Assembly (NCBI GenBank): GCA_944472155.2
Contig: OX235271.1
Span: 100,577,256 to 100,641,255 of the forward strand
DNA from: Trichobilharzia szidati
Lineage: Eukaryota > Platyhelminthes > Trematoda > Strigeidida > Schistosomatidae
Length of the DNA stretch: 64,000 nucleotides
Direction of reading: 5' to 3'
A model generated the notes under the pieces. The model was not told where the DNA came from. It did no database searches and saw nothing but the letters and a program-made list of their open reading frames with translations. Position 1 is the stretch's first letter. Each line of letters starts with the position of its first letter. Shown here in pieces: positions 21,215 through 34,135 of this stretch. The position numbers and the translations under genes are program-made.

Positions 21215-22177
21215 GATATCATTTCATACTGCAAATTTCGTCTTCCTTTCTTTATCGAAATTTATCAAGGGAACCAGTTGTATGAAAGAAAATTCTCTTT
21301 TCGACGACTTCATTTTCCTAGCTGACATTGGTTGGAAACACCAAAGTACTATAATAGTTTTGGTCTATAGGACTATGACTGACGATTAATTACATCAATG
21401 AATCAATAACTAAATAAACAGAGATCAACTTAAAGCTAAATAGACGAGAAATAGATGATCGGAGAATAAACGACATTCGGGAATGCGAATAAGGGAATAT
21501 AATATGATGGAAACATAGGATGGTTTAAATGTTGTCGAAGTAGTAAACTAGAGTATGACAGAGTATGATAACATAAAGTAAGATTAAATAAAACAAAAAT
21601 GTAACACGGAATCAAGAAGGATAGAAAAGGTGTTATGTGAATTACATTGTAACATCAAGACCATGGTAACGAAAGAGAACTCATGAATTGTTTTTGTACA
21701 CAAAGTTCTTGCTTCATGTTATGTATTGGAAAAGCCTGTGCTATACAAAGCAAATGCACTCGTCACACATTCGGCAAAATTTGTTCGAATTTGTGGACTA
21801 TATTAAACGATGTGTCAGATGCTGCGTGGTCAGTATCTATACAAAAATAAACATGGTAACAAAGAGAACATAGTTCATGACCTGATTAGTCATCATAGAT
21901 ACAAATGAAAGTATAGATGACGATAGACGTGGGTTGAGATAGTCCTAACATAGTGAAGGATAGACTAAGATACAACATCAAAATATGATAAACATATTGG
22001 TTGACAAAACCTGTCACAAAGACGATGAACAATGTATACAGATTTAAGTCAATTTTGACATTCCCACTGATCGATTGGATAGGAGGAAATGTGCATCATG
22101 AATTCCACTGCTAGTCACCATCCACCTAATGTTTATTTAGTGTTTCAAGATGGTAAGGGAATGGATTAAATAATACA
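21215..22177. other. PLE remnant and H4-unit flank, no gene
   Basis: 21215-21330 repeats the sequence found at 12660-12780 and 44970-45060 and ends with a partial hammerhead-like motif (about 21296-21330, minus). From about 21400 it follows unit 1 (8250-9136). No gene was seen. Confidence 0.5.
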
Positions 22178-22330
22178 ATGGTAAGTAGGAAAATCTCGCC
22201 TAGTCTTCAAGCAGGTGGTAAGCCTGCAAAACAGGGGAGATTGAGCGTGTGGCTAGCAACTCCTCTGCACAAACAAAACAGCAACAACACCACTCATACT
22301 CAAACTTTCCTTCTCTCACTAAGAGACAAA
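22178..22330 (+). mobile_element. SINE family B body, degenerate (unit 2)
   Basis: Paralogue of 9137-9290 with the same landmarks. Confidence 0.5.
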
Positions 22331-22649
22331 ACAAATGAGGAAATAATAATAACAGTAATAATGATAGTAAAGAGATATCAAGTTACCTAGAAAATCCAAG
22401 GTAGATCACAAAATCATCCTGCATACATAAGTTAGACTTCAGTTGTCTGATTGATACTGATACAACATATCATAGTAATCTATTATTACTCTGTTGGTTT
22501 ACAACCTGGAAAACAGAGTTAAAATCTATGAAATAACATGACATAACATCAGACATATGTCAACACATTTCACCGATAGGTAGTCCTGCATCGAATGACT
22601 ATCTCTCTCCCACAGGTTCACAAATTACTTTCGTAAGGACCGTCTCTCT

Positions 22650-24349
22650 TATTCCCACCCACATCATACTGCAACCACGTCCAAATCAATAAATTCAATT
22701 TCCTCACAAATAAGAACTCTAGTCAAAATTTATCTCCACAGATAACCAGAATATATTTTAAACATCGGAGTGGCGATGAATTCGGGTAAATTCGCAAAAC
22801 AGCGATCGATAGTGATTGCATCAAAATGTCTATCAATAAACATTCTAAATATTTTTTTTTTGGGAAAAACGAAATAGAAATCGGTTGAAACAACTTCTCC
22901 AAATAATAATGTATTCACATTAGATTACTATTAACAGGTGATGAAATCAGCTCACAAAATTATCGTCGACTGAATACATGTATCGCCTCAACGTGTCTTG
23001 TCGAGGAATCAATAAGAGTCATCAACGAAAAGAACATTCTGAGGGAAACACATACAGATACCATGAATATTCATTTTATACTTCTAGAAACAAACACCCT
23101 CAGCCAGTTTGCACTGGATTCCGAAACCAATACATCTACATCAGCCTACGAAACTGATTACTACCGAAGAACGCCAGTCAATAAGTGTGGCTCATACCTG
23201 AGTACAGTCCGTTCCAGGTAACTCACATGACTCTGTAGGTAACAGATGCTTCTCTCACCACATCTGATAGGCATTTCGACCATCTACCTTCACTAAACAG
23301 TCTTTCGACTCTCATTACTTACAACAAAATATACCCTAATCTCTCCATGATTAGCTAAATAATTCCATCATATTTCTAAATCTAACAGGTTACGAGATTT
23401 CTTTGCATAATTCACCGACGATATGTGTGTATGAAATGGGGAAATAAGATTTGTGAAGCATGACAATTTAGCATGTTCATCGATAGACGGTGTACATTGT
23501 GAAGAGTCGACAATCTTCTCAGCATTCTCACGAAGTATTGAATGTTCAGAAAACAATGACACTTGAAATGAATGAAAACAAAATCCGTTTCACTTATATG
23601 TAACAAGACATGTTGACACTGTACTCTCCGTGACATACTAGTCTATGTCATATCGCTCAAATCGAAATGAGACTGTTTCTTTAGAATTCCTGCATGGGAA
23701 AATTAATTCATTACACACAGATGGGAGTTAAGATGTACGACTAAGCAAGTGAGCATTACCGCCTCGTTGTTTGGGGGCTTGCGAATAACAATGGAATCTC
23801 AGAAGCGCTTCTCCCCCATTCTCGAACTGCTCATTCGGGTCTTCATGCAATCCCCAGTGACTGATGCAGTCCACACTGACACTGATGAACCAAGTGCTCT
23901 ACTGGATGATACTTTGGCGTTCGAAATCATGGTCGCTGGTTGACCGTCTCAGTGGGGAACAACATCACTCATTGGGGAATGCAGGCACATCCAGATGACG
24001 AATTACAAATAGCAAGAGATGTGCATCCTGGAATCCACTGGCAGTCACCATCCATCAAACAACATCATGCTAATCCTAGGACATCATCCAAGAGTCTGAA
24101 CTAGGTGTCACTGTGTCAATAGAGGTCAAACAATTCAATTCAGTCAGTCGACGGGAAGAACAAAATTGACTTCAAAGCAGATTGCTCTAACAAAGCTCGC
24201 CAATTTCAAGTAAATTATTTCGACGGAAATCGTAAACTGTCATTTCATAAACCCATGAATTTCGGCTTCACATTTCATAAGAACGTGAAACAATCTACGC
24301 AAAAATATTAACCAAACCTTTCACCATACCTGACTACGTAGCCAAATTC
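22650..24349. other. 1.7-kb stretch present only in unit 2
   Basis: Unit 1 runs straight from 'ccgtctctc' to 'tgcaacga' near 9574-9582. Unit 2 has about 1.7 kb between these points. A GC-richer part at about 23745-24055 includes a 64-codon frame (23749-23943, +) without a recognised domain. No retroelement protein or TSD was found. It may be an insertion in unit 2 or a deletion in unit 1. Confidence 0.6.
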
Positions 24350-24751
24350 TGCAACGAAACACCTGTTGATAATATGAAATGTTCATTGACAAATCCACTG
24401 GCCACAAATTGGACGTAGACTGAAAGTAAACCACATATTGAATGGCTATTCAAATATATCACAATAAATGTATCCCAATACCACTTCACTCATAATCCTA
24501 TGTCTTTTCAATAACTCATCAAAATGCCGTTCACTCCCAGTCGTAGAACTCTCAAACAGTAACATGTCGTCTATATTCATTTCAAAATTATTCTCATTTC
24601 ACTTCGAAGTTCACTGTCGTTGTATAGTATGTGATGTCTGCACAGTTGATCAATCGAATCGATGTGACAGTTTCTCACACTACCGGTATTCTGTCCATTC
24701 TTACATTGTCCATGGGTGGACTACACAACATTCGTGTATGGATAGACAATT

Positions 24752-24972
24752 ACAGATGATTAGAGAACCATTCGAAAACCTGGGAGTACTCGACAGCTGT
24801 TCACTCCTAGTGTGGAACTCTTCAGCAATACACAACCACCTGGGGTCGAACCCACGACCTTCTGGTTACAAGGCGAGCTACTACAACTGAAGAGTCACAA
24901 ACTAGGACGAAACAGCTGCCAGTAATCGCAACTGGTTTTCCAAAGGTTCTCTAACTGATGTCAACTCATGAT
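24752..24972. mobile_element. Inverted pair of SINE C hammerhead halves (unit 2)
   Basis: Paralogue of 10216-10430. The plus half keeps CTGAAGA, GTC..GAC and GAAAC, but reads AGCTGCCAG where the other copy has a GTC triplet. The cleavage site is therefore lost. Confidence 0.7.
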
Positions 24973-25685
24973 GAAATATTCCAACCAATCCAGTCAAATC
25001 CACACGAAGATAATACTTGGAAATTACAGATGACTCCAATACGCAGAAAATTATTTTGATAAATAAATCCCTAGGTTTCATTCTTATATCAACTACAGAC
25101 GGCAATCTCCGCCTTAACTACTCTGACTCCTAAAAAGTCAATTTTTCATCTGTCATTACCCTTGGGTCCGACTAATCAACATACTGACACTCGTATGTGT
25201 CTTAATTATCTCAACTCGACAAGGTCTGCTGTCCTGCATGCTCAACCATGCATGATGAGCCATCAAAAAATATTGACTGGGCCGAAGCGATAATTCACAG
25301 TTTCAACCTCACACGCACACACAAAAACCATCCAGTGAAATAAGAAAGAAAGAAAAAATGTAAATAACAAAGGACACAACCAGATGGTATATGCAAATCA
25401 TTTCCAATAGACAACAAAATTTAACACACACAAACACGCATGCATAAGCAGATAGACATACTAAAACACACAACTCTGACCTACAATCCACTGACCTTGG
25501 CCTACTTCCACTCTCGTCTCCCATTCGTCCATTCTAAATTCACCTTGACAACATTTACACCCATTCCAATTGGTCAAAATGTGGCTCGTCTTTTCGAGAA
25601 ACAGCTTGGTTACTTTCACACTCAACATTGTCTCACACCGTCTCGTGTGGTCTTCGCAGATCTATCTCTCAAAGTATACCGGTGA

Positions 25686-26000
<315 letters not shown>

Positions 26001-26067
26001 TTTAGTCAGTGAGTGAGTGAGTTGGAGGTGACCTAACTTGAATTTGGTCTGCACGAGAACGTCTCAC

Positions 26068-26083
26068 GGTCCTTTTTAGGACC
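26068..26083 (+). terminator. Histone mRNA 3' stem-loop (H4 copy 2)
   Basis: The same 16-nt stem-loop as copy 1, GGTCCTTTTTAGGACC, in the same flanking context. Confidence 0.92.
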
Positions 26084-26099
26084 ACTAGAATTTGATTTG

Positions 26100-26830
26100 T
26101 GCATGTTATTTGTTAAACGTTTATAATGGGTGTCATTGGGGATGAGGTGTTTAGCTGGGAGGACAATGTTGTTGTTTGTGAGGCTAACTAAATCTTGCTG
26201 TACGGATGTAGTGTAGTAAGAAGTATACACATTCTAAATACGTTTTCAGTGTTGCTAGCAAATGTGGTTAAGATGTCATTAGGGTGGATAACTCAGTAGT
26301 CTCGCTCAGTCGGTGGCGTGTTAGGCGAAATAAGGACTAGCCAGTAGCGTTGTTCTCGTATTATATTGATGTTCTAATTCGCATTCGTGCATTGTTGAGG
26401 GCTAATCAGAAAGGAGACATTTAGAAGAAGTATTGACAACGAAGGGTTTTTCGTAAATGCCTGCGGTACCATATCTAGGTTGAGGATCTCTTTTCTACCT
26501 AAACTGCCGTCAGGTCTATCAGCCATTTCGTGGAGTAAACAATTCCACGTGAGAAAAAACAATCAGAAGAAAGTTCTACCCAAGCTTACACCGGGTCTAT
26601 CAGCCATTTCATAGTAATGAATGAACATTATTCCACACGAGTACAGACAATCAGTAGAAAGTTCTGTAGGGAATCATCAGTAGACACGGACACAAAGAAG
26701 ACATCCAGCCAAGTAATTGAGGAACTCTGATTTTATTATAAATACACGAGTGTACAGCCTAGTTGATGATTTCGTCGAAAAAAGATTTCTTTTCTGGCAT
26801 TTTTTAATTCCTAATCTCATATCAGTGTAT
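26100..26830. other. H4 3' flank (type II), no gene
   Basis: Shared with about 35000-35720. It contains 'gtgtacagcctagttgatga' (26748-26767) followed by a GAAAA..TTTTC hairpin, a relative of the PLE hammerhead-like motif. No gene was seen. Confidence 0.55.
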
Positions 26831-27731
26831 TCACAAACGACTTACTCCAGGATTAGTCAAAGACAGTCTCAGGCTGTTGAATGTCAACCATTACCTTGAT
26901 TGCTTTGATGGGGAAATTAATTGAAGGCAATTCAAGGGCAATAAGTATACAAAGCCGATACTGTTGGATAACTGTAGGGCAAAGGTGTTTGTGAACTAGT
27001 AGAGCGCGATAGTTGCAATCATGATATATCCACAGGCTTTCGAAGGCATTGGCAACAACTAATCTGCTGGCTTTCCATCCACTCATGTGTTAGACACACT
27101 ACGAATTTATTTTCGCTGAGTATCTGGTATAGGCAACAACCTTGCAGTCGCTAATGCCTTTGAAACCCAGCCTTCCGACAAGTTGCTCCAATTACGAAAT
27201 TGACAGTATTTGTGCGAATCGCATGAACAATAATTTTTATCTAAAATAAATGTAGAAGATTCATATGAACTAATTCTACTTGGTCAAGCTTCCACCAAGC
27301 TGACCACAATCAACAGTCATCCCGACTATTCTCTTATTGAAAATAAACAGAATACATTAGCTCTCCATACAATCCAGTTGACTGACCATTGTTACATTAA
27401 GTAATAATATATATGAAGCAAACATCTTGATCAGACCATTTGAAATTCAGTTTTCATCGTGTATTTCAGTCATACTTAATCGAGTCTGTATACTTGGGCC
27501 ATTATCCTTCTCATTCCCAATGATGAGTGCATTCCTGTTTTCTCATTCAATAAAAGTTATACGATAGACCATGGTGAATAAGTCAGATGACTGATTCACC
27601 AGTGGTTGCTATACTATAAGCTAACAAGTCATTAGTATTCCTGATACATGAGATGTGTAAAGGAAGAAAGAAAACAAATCAATACATGTTATGAATGCAC
27701 TGAAAAAGATTTTTCTCATGTTTCAACTCTT
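26831..27731. other. Intergenic, nothing recognised
   Basis: AT-rich DNA. Short frames have no recognisable domain. Confidence 0.4.
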
Positions 27732-27742
27732 TAGTTCAGTGT

Positions 27743-29256
27743 CTCTGTCTGTCTGTCTGGATTCAACATAGAACTTGGCACCGAAGTGCAGCAGTTCGAG
27801 TTGCCACGTTCCAAATAGCACACAAACGTAGACAAGAAGATGAGTGAAGAGAATCAATAGAGTTTTGACAAGTATAAGAGTGAAACAGAATGAGTAATGG
27901 TAGAAAGGAATATGAAGGTTAAAGAGACTGAATACATCTGCGCCATTGACAACGATTTTGAGCCATGTCGCCTATTGTCTCTAGCCATTGATTCTTAGAG
28001 TCCCGAGAGCGGGCCCCAACCCGGAAGTCTGCATCTCCCTACCTGACCCAGTTTAACTGTCAAGGATTTCATGGATTGATGCCATGTTTTTGTTTGGCCA
28101 CCACTTACCCTTTTCCAACCTGCACCTATATCAGCTAGTAATGCCCGTCGGGGGAGACGATGGTTAGGCATGCGCAGCACGTGGCCTAACCATCTCAATC
28201 TATGTAACTTCATAGCCTCTTCGAGTGATTTTCCCTCTTTACCCAACACTCTATGCCTAACGTCAACATTACTTACCTTATTATACCACCTAACGTGAGA
28301 AAGAGATCGTAAACATCTGTGGTCAAAAACAGACAATCTCTTCATGTCTTCCGCTCTCAATGGCCACGTCTCACCGCCATAGAGAAGGACGGAGCGAACT
28401 GCTGAGCAGTACACACGTCCCTTGGTTGACAGCCGGATGTCACGCCTACGCCAGAGACTGTGTAAGTTAGCGAAAGCAGCCCGAGCTTTCTGGATCCGTG
28501 CTGTGATTTCGTCACCAATCAATCCGTTGGTGCTGATACAACTTCCCAAATAGGTGAAGTGGTCAACATGTTCTATCACTTCACTCCCTATCACTAAGCT
28601 TGGAGTTGACGTAGTCCAGTCCTGTAGCAGCATCTTACATTTCACAGGGGCGAATCGCATGCCAAACATACGAAGATTGCTGCTCAAGGTGTTCAGAAGA
28701 CTCTGCATTTTGTCAGCGTCCTCTCCTAACAGGACTATGTCGTCTGCGTATTCTAAGTCTATAAGACTATTCCCTGGTAACAAGTCGATTCCTAAGTCGT
28801 TAAGTTCAGTTAAGGATACTTCCATTAGCATATCTATGATGAAGTTAAACAGAAAAGGGGAAAGTGGACATCCCTGACGGAGACCACTGGTTGTTATTAA
28901 TTCAGATGACAATTCCCCATAAGCCCTTACACAGCTACGTGAGTTTGAGTAGAGTGCCTTGATTAGTGCAATGTACTTTCTTGGCACTCCCTTCATAGTC
29001 AAACATTGCCATAGAACCTGTCGATCCACGGAGTCGAAGGCCGCCTTCAAGTCAAGAAATATGGCAATTGTTGGACGCCTAAAAGTGTGCCTATGTTCTA
29101 GGATCTGTCGTAGAGTGAAGATATGATCTATGCACCCTCTACCTGGCCTAAAGCCCGCTTGATTTTCCCTCGTTTGTTCCTCCCGAGTTCGGTTTAGTCT
29201 GTTCATGATTACTGAGCCTAGGATTTTAGAGACTATGTTCGTTAGGCTGATTCCTC
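27743..29256 (-). mobile_element. 5'-truncated RTE-like LINE with 11-bp target-site duplication
   Basis: Bounded by 'tagttcagtgt' at 27732-27742 and 29257-29267. The 3' end on the minus strand is a short (CAGA)n tail (27743-27759), as expected for RTE-type elements. The 5' end is truncated just upstream of the RT domain. It belongs to a different lineage from the RTE at 12788. Confidence 0.9.
27919..29256 (-). pseudogene. RTE-type reverse transcriptase, frameshifted near C-terminus
   Basis: The main frame starts at the truncation (TRGISLTNIVSKILG) and holds the whole RT palm: QAGFRPGRGCIDHIF; motif A FLDLKAAFDSVD; motif B SGLRQGCPLSPFLFNF; motif C LEYADDIVLLGED. It then has FTYLGSCISTNG, LLYGGETWPL and LRWLGHVLRMP. 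It closes at WGPLSGL (27995). In the next frame the expected C-terminus goes on (SRDSKNQWLETIGDMAQN to RRCIQSL, stop at 27919), so one small indel near 28005-28015 broke it. All catalytic Asp residues are present. The N-terminal endonuclease is missing through truncation. Confidence 0.9.
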
Positions 29257-29445
29257 TAGTTCAGTGTAGTGTGGCATGGAGTAGCTTAGTACGGGAATGC
29301 ATGAGAAAAAGATCAGAGTTCATGCAGAAGTGTGACTCATACTGACGAGGTTATACAAAGCACTGAGTGCGATTATGTAGTAAGCTTACTGGTGCATTTA
29401 CATGATTTATCCTCCAAAAAATAAGGCTAACAGAATGTGGGCTAT

Positions 29446-32400
29446 TGATGATAAGCCAACCAGGTTCATTAGAATAGAGGTGTATTCATATTCAACTGAA
29501 GGTAAACGACATGTGTTGCTAGGCTGTGCAAATACATTAGAATAAATGTATGCAAATATCACTCCCCCCAATAGTCAGTCAAATTATTCACGAAAAAACA
29601 GCTGAACGATAAATTTCCCTCCAAAGTAAAATAACACTCCCCGTGATGTGTATTTGAATCATGATGAGAAAAGCCTATGTAAGTGAAATCGTTAGAGTGG
29701 ATGAAAACATAAGAGTTATAAGTTCAGGCTCATATTGCGTTCAACTTTACTTCGAATGGTGTAGACATTAGCCGCCCCTTAGTCGATTTTGATCCCTTCA
29801 CAGTTCAGTAAACTGAGTGATCCTACACTTTCACAAGTAGGAGGCAATGTTTTGTCTCTGATATATACATTCTCTATGATGATTTCAACTAAGTTCATAC
29901 AAGAAACAAATAAATATTTCAAAAGAATCTCTCCTCGTCAATAATTCCCCTCTAACACCTACTACTCAATGACACTGGAGCAAATGCATATCCAATTCAA
30001 GAATAAAACCACTGTAAAAGTTGTTCAGATAATGACATAGTATCTATCTCACTGATGAGTATATTTCTTCTCAGCTAACTGAGTAAGAAACTTCCGTCGT
30101 TCAACTAGACATTATCTTCAGGACTAATGTTGAAATGACTTGAGGTTTGGAATCTGTCATGCATGAATTAAGTGACTGTAGCTCTTGATAATCATGAACC
30201 GAGTTGGTCATCACCAGCGGTTTCCTCACACTTTTCCTCATTCCTATTGGTTTTCAACGTTTCGTTAAAATGGAAGTTGACCTTATCGCCATTTCACATT
30301 CTCATTACTCATTTCCAAATCCAATCTAATATACACATGTCTATTAACCGCTCCCCAATGCAAGGAGTAACAAGCACATTGAGGGCATCGAAATAAAATC
30401 ATCCAGTCTAGAGAACAACACTTCAACATCCAAAACATCCATCTGAGTTAAGGATTTTCTCTAGGATTGCAAAATAGCAGATCCAGTTTACTCGATGTAT
30501 CATGACGATGATAATGTGGATTCTATGATATGCAACGAATAACACTGTGCATATTCAGTATTAGAAATATTCAGTGAAGTTGACTTTTCAGTAGAAATAA
30601 AAAAAGAGAAACTGAGAACTCAGATCACCAAACACTCCAAGGTAAATGAACCCACCTCTCAAAAATTTGTCTTAAATTAAGTCAGCCAGTGTGAATGGGA
30701 AATAGTTAAAACCATTAAAATATAGTCATGGACTGAATAGAAGGAGACTGTGAGCTACGCTTATTGTATGAAGTCTGATGATACTATCCAGTTGACTGGG
30801 TTGAATTAAATGAAGCAAGATACTAAACACGAGTGCTACGTCTAGAAGTTGGATGCCACATTTCCATTCAGTAGATTACGAATGCGTCAATCACGTACCA
30901 GCTCAACAGGAACTACACTGAGTTATTCTCAGAGGTTTGTTCATGAATATGTTTGTATGTATATGCTGTACTGAAATCTTCAGAAAGCTAAATTAGCCTT
31001 ACTGAAAACTGACATTTGTCTCATTCAAAGAAGATCACAGTTAAATTAAAATCATTACCAATCATCATTATTCGGGAAATGTTTTGAGCAGTCTGACCAT
31101 CAAGATAGACTGGAACAGACTAAAGTGTCAGCCATTTGTAGGACCAAAACCTAGCACTATCAGCATAAATGGCCACATATGAATCATGAAGGTTATTTCT
31201 TACTGACACAAACACACAAACGGGCTCATAAGTCCAAGCTATGTAAGTAACTGACTTCCCACGACTATCATCAATTAACATCAAACAGGAGAAACATCGT
31301 AAACCAGTGAGAGTTGCTATTGTCACTGGCGTCCATATCGAGTTAATGAGCCATCAATAGTGAATAGTTATCAGAGACTACAGGATCAACTACAAAATCA
31401 TCATATTTGCTAGTAATTATTCTAAAATTCGAGCACTGTGTCGGGATTCAGTAGCTGACGCTTTCCAGCTTTGTTGAGTCTAGTGATCCACAGTGTCACT
31501 ATCCAGTACCATGACTGAGTAGTTCTTCTGACACGCCACTTGACTGACTGACGAGATTAAAATTTCTCACTCAAGTCTTGAGAAATCAATTACATCGGAT
31601 TATTCTCCAATCATCGAAACATTCACATTCCATTACATGATTTGTAGAGGATGGATCGTTTTCACAGAAATTCTCATCGCAGATAGATTTAACCTCGACT
31701 TGATCTCATTTAAAACTTGAGTGTAAGCTGCTAAATGCATCCAGAGAAAACTAAGACGGTCATCATTAGTTAACTACCAGTGCAAGTTACTCAGAGACAA
31801 AAATACATTCTATACACCGTGTAATCACATTCATCATATTGACTGAAACATTAATTATATCTTCTAAATTGTCTTCACTCATTTTCTTCATAATCCACTT
31901 GACTATTTTCGACTCATGAAAATTTTGGACTTCTTGGGTGATTCAGTTTAACCCTTCAGATGATTTTCAAAAATAGAAATCACGGACAACCAAATCACCT
32001 TACTTCATTCAGATATAAGTAAGTACAAGATTTTCTCCTCATTCGCTCACCCGAACTGAATAATATTCGGCTACAGGTTTCTGGAGAACTCACTTGCAAC
32101 GTCCAATTTACTCAACGTCATGCAAGCCAGCCAGCGAGATAATAGATACACATAGAACTAGACATCTTCTCTATCTTATCCTTCACACATTGACTATTCA
32201 CACTAGTGATTGACAATGTTACGCGTGAGTCACAAAGACGGTTCCACTTTACTGAAACTCACTATGGAAATGAATTGCTGTGAGCACAAACTGACTAACT
32301 TATTCTCTTCATGGTAAATAAAACAGTAGGTGAGAAATGACAAACATAAGGAAATACACCACACTTTTACCAAGTACCTCTTACGAAACTGTGAGTTCCC

Positions 32401-32811
32401 CATAAATTCCTATAGGATGTGCTCTATTCTAAAAACAGATATCCCTCCACTTAAGATGAAAGTATTCATAGGAAATCTATCTGAATATAACTGTATTCAG
32501 ATTATTTAATCATACACATTTGTGTGGGAAATAACGATTATTACGAAAGGCGACCTTCTCGTCGACATCCTAAAGAGAAGAATATCTAACGCCCTGAAAA
32601 GAATATTCTCTGCTGCTACATTACGACTGGTATTCCCAACACGCCCATTGTTCTTCAACAACTCCAATAATAAATTATCACATTTGACCACTTCTATGCG
32701 CATCCACCAATTGACGTGCTCGTGTGAAGAGAAATACATAAGTTGTCCGATGCGTATTTTGTATAACGGAGTCAAAGAACATTATTTCAATTGGCTACGG
32801 AGAGGTAACAG
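29446..32811 (+). repeat. 3.4-kb block R, copy 1
   Basis: Direct repeat of 35972-39378; a third copy is inverted at about 62100-64000. It is mostly non-coding, with an exon-like frame on the minus strand (31120-31326) and the start of a PLE endonuclease at its 3' end. The match to copy 2 stops inside that endonuclease, at about 32811, where another PLE lineage follows. Confidence 0.88.
31120..31326 (-). other. Exon-like conserved frame, unknown
   Basis: A 68-codon frame beginning MTIATLTGLRCFSCL, with DSRGKSVTYIAW and NNLHDSYVAIYADSAR. It stays open in all three diverged copies of block R (also 37682-37888 and 63580-63792). No family is recognised. No complete gene structure was found around it, so it may be an exon of a captured gene, an unknown repeat protein, or chance. 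Confidence 0.3.
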
Positions 32812-32880
32812 TGGGAAACATTCCTACAACAAACAAGAGATTTTTGATTTCAATTCACTTATAAAACAATCTTTAATAAT
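32522..32880 (+). pseudogene. Chimeric PLE linker/endonuclease fragment
   Basis: TKGDLLVDILKRRISNALKR, then LVFPTRPLFFNNSNNKLSHL, is the PLE segment between linker and nuclease. It is followed by a damaged GIY-YIG (LTCSCEEKYISCPMRIL, with YIS for YIG). At about 32811 the sequence switches to another PLE (NSGKHSYNKQEI) and stops at 32884-32886. Replacement of the YIG glycine predicts loss of nuclease activity. Confidence 0.75.
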
Positions 32881-33007
32881 TTTGTGATTGATCCACTTCA
32901 ACTCTACCCCTTATAACATTTTAATTATGGTTATTCTTATCACATATATGTATATTGACTGAGCAATTATTTAGTGCCACTTAATAACCTTTTCTGTTAT
33001 ATAAATA

Positions 33008-33059
33008 CGACTGTACAGCTTGAAAATGAAGTCGTTGAAAAGAAATTTCGTCGCTGAAC
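33008..33059 (+). other. PLE terminal hammerhead-like motif
   Basis: TGTACAGC..AATGAAGTCGTTGAAAAG, then an AAA/TTT hairpin, a GTC triplet and GCTGAAC. This is the only copy with GUC as the triplet. Confidence 0.45.
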
Positions 33060-33145
33060 AAAAAACTGTGTTTTTACTTATGATTTTGTGACTGTTGAAA
33101 AGAACATTTGAATTTCGACTGGTTGCTGTTGATCATTTTCAGAAT

Positions 33146-33497
33146 TGTTGGTTATGGCTGTAATGGTTTAATTTGGCCAAATTGCGAAATCGCAAGGTAC
33201 ATCGGCCGTAGCCAGAGGACGCTTTCCACACGGATACGAAAACATATTGCAGCATGGTTTTAAATGAGAGAAAGGAAGTGTGTGAGAAGCTCTATTCTAG
33301 AACACCTGATCAACTCCTGTCACTCTGACAACCCTGACCATGATTTTAATATCATCTACAGAATCCATGCTAACTTCCCGCGTTTTCTTCGTTACAGACT
33401 TCTAAAGACAGTGGAGGCCTCGGTAATTAACGAATTCAAGTCAGACCTCTGTGTACAAAAGAAGTGTATAAAATCCCTACTTCTGCCTTGGCCGTAG
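33146..33497 (+). pseudogene. PLE GIY-YIG endonuclease, C-terminal part
   Basis: Reads EIARYIGRSQRTLSTRIRKH, one in-frame stop in AAWF*MRERK, then SSILEHLINSCHSDNPDHDF and the C-terminus DLCVQKKCIKSLLLPWP. It is the same lineage as 41790-42225, 58633-58990 and 59757-60150. The 3' region follows to about 34135. Confidence 0.8.
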
Positions 33498-34135
33498 AGA
33501 GATAGACATTCATTTAATTATTTATTTTATCTGTTTCTTTAGTTATTCTATGTACCTTTCCCTTATTACTACGATTATCATTATTATTATTATTACTATT
33601 CTCACTCTGAATTGTTTCCGCAGGTCCCACTTGTCATTAGAAATCCTAAATTATTATTTTTTCAATATTGCATTCTATCTTATCGAATTTCCCACCGTGT
33701 TATGTAAAATTCTATATTCGCCTACTAATCCTATAATTATGCACATCTATACAACTTATGTATTATTCTATCTATGACATTAATTGTCTTGCCACTTGAC
33801 ACATAGCTATGAATCGGGTCCCAGTGGCTGAATGGTATACGAGCTTGTCTTGTAACCGGAAGGTCCTGGGTTCGAATCCCAGTGGGTGCGTACTCCCGAT
33901 GATTCCCAAAACTAGGATGAAACAGCTGTCCAGTCCCCCATTGCTGTTTTTCAATGGTTCTCTAACTGATCAACACGTAAAAAAATACTTTAACTGCATT
34001 TCATACTATTATTATTTCATGTATTCACAACTTTAATTTAAATCCCTCACCGGATGTAATTTCTTAAAAACCATCTACACACGACATTATAGCTTGATAC
34101 AAAATTCCCTGAAAAAAACTCTCTTCGCTGAACCT
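33498..34135 (+). mobile_element. PLE 3' untranslated region / terminal repeat, with SINE C inserted
   Basis: Homologous to 42230-42660, its mirror, and the 383-bp insert at 19973-20355. It ends with a remnant of the hammerhead-like motif (about 34099-34135, CTCTTCGCTGAACC). A SINE C interrupts it at about 33808-33985. The other copies lack that SINE. Confidence 0.75.
33808..33985 (+). mobile_element. SINE family C, most complete plus-strand copy
   Basis: Box A TGGCTGAATGG, box B GGTTCGAATCCC, junction GTGGGTGCGTACT, a hammerhead module with core CCGATGA (second base changed), a TTCC..GGAT arm, GAAAC, ACAG-CTGT, GTC and CAGTCCCCC, then the 'ttctctaactgatca' tail. The tRNA part looks promoter-competent. 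The ribozyme core is changed. Confidence 0.82.
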
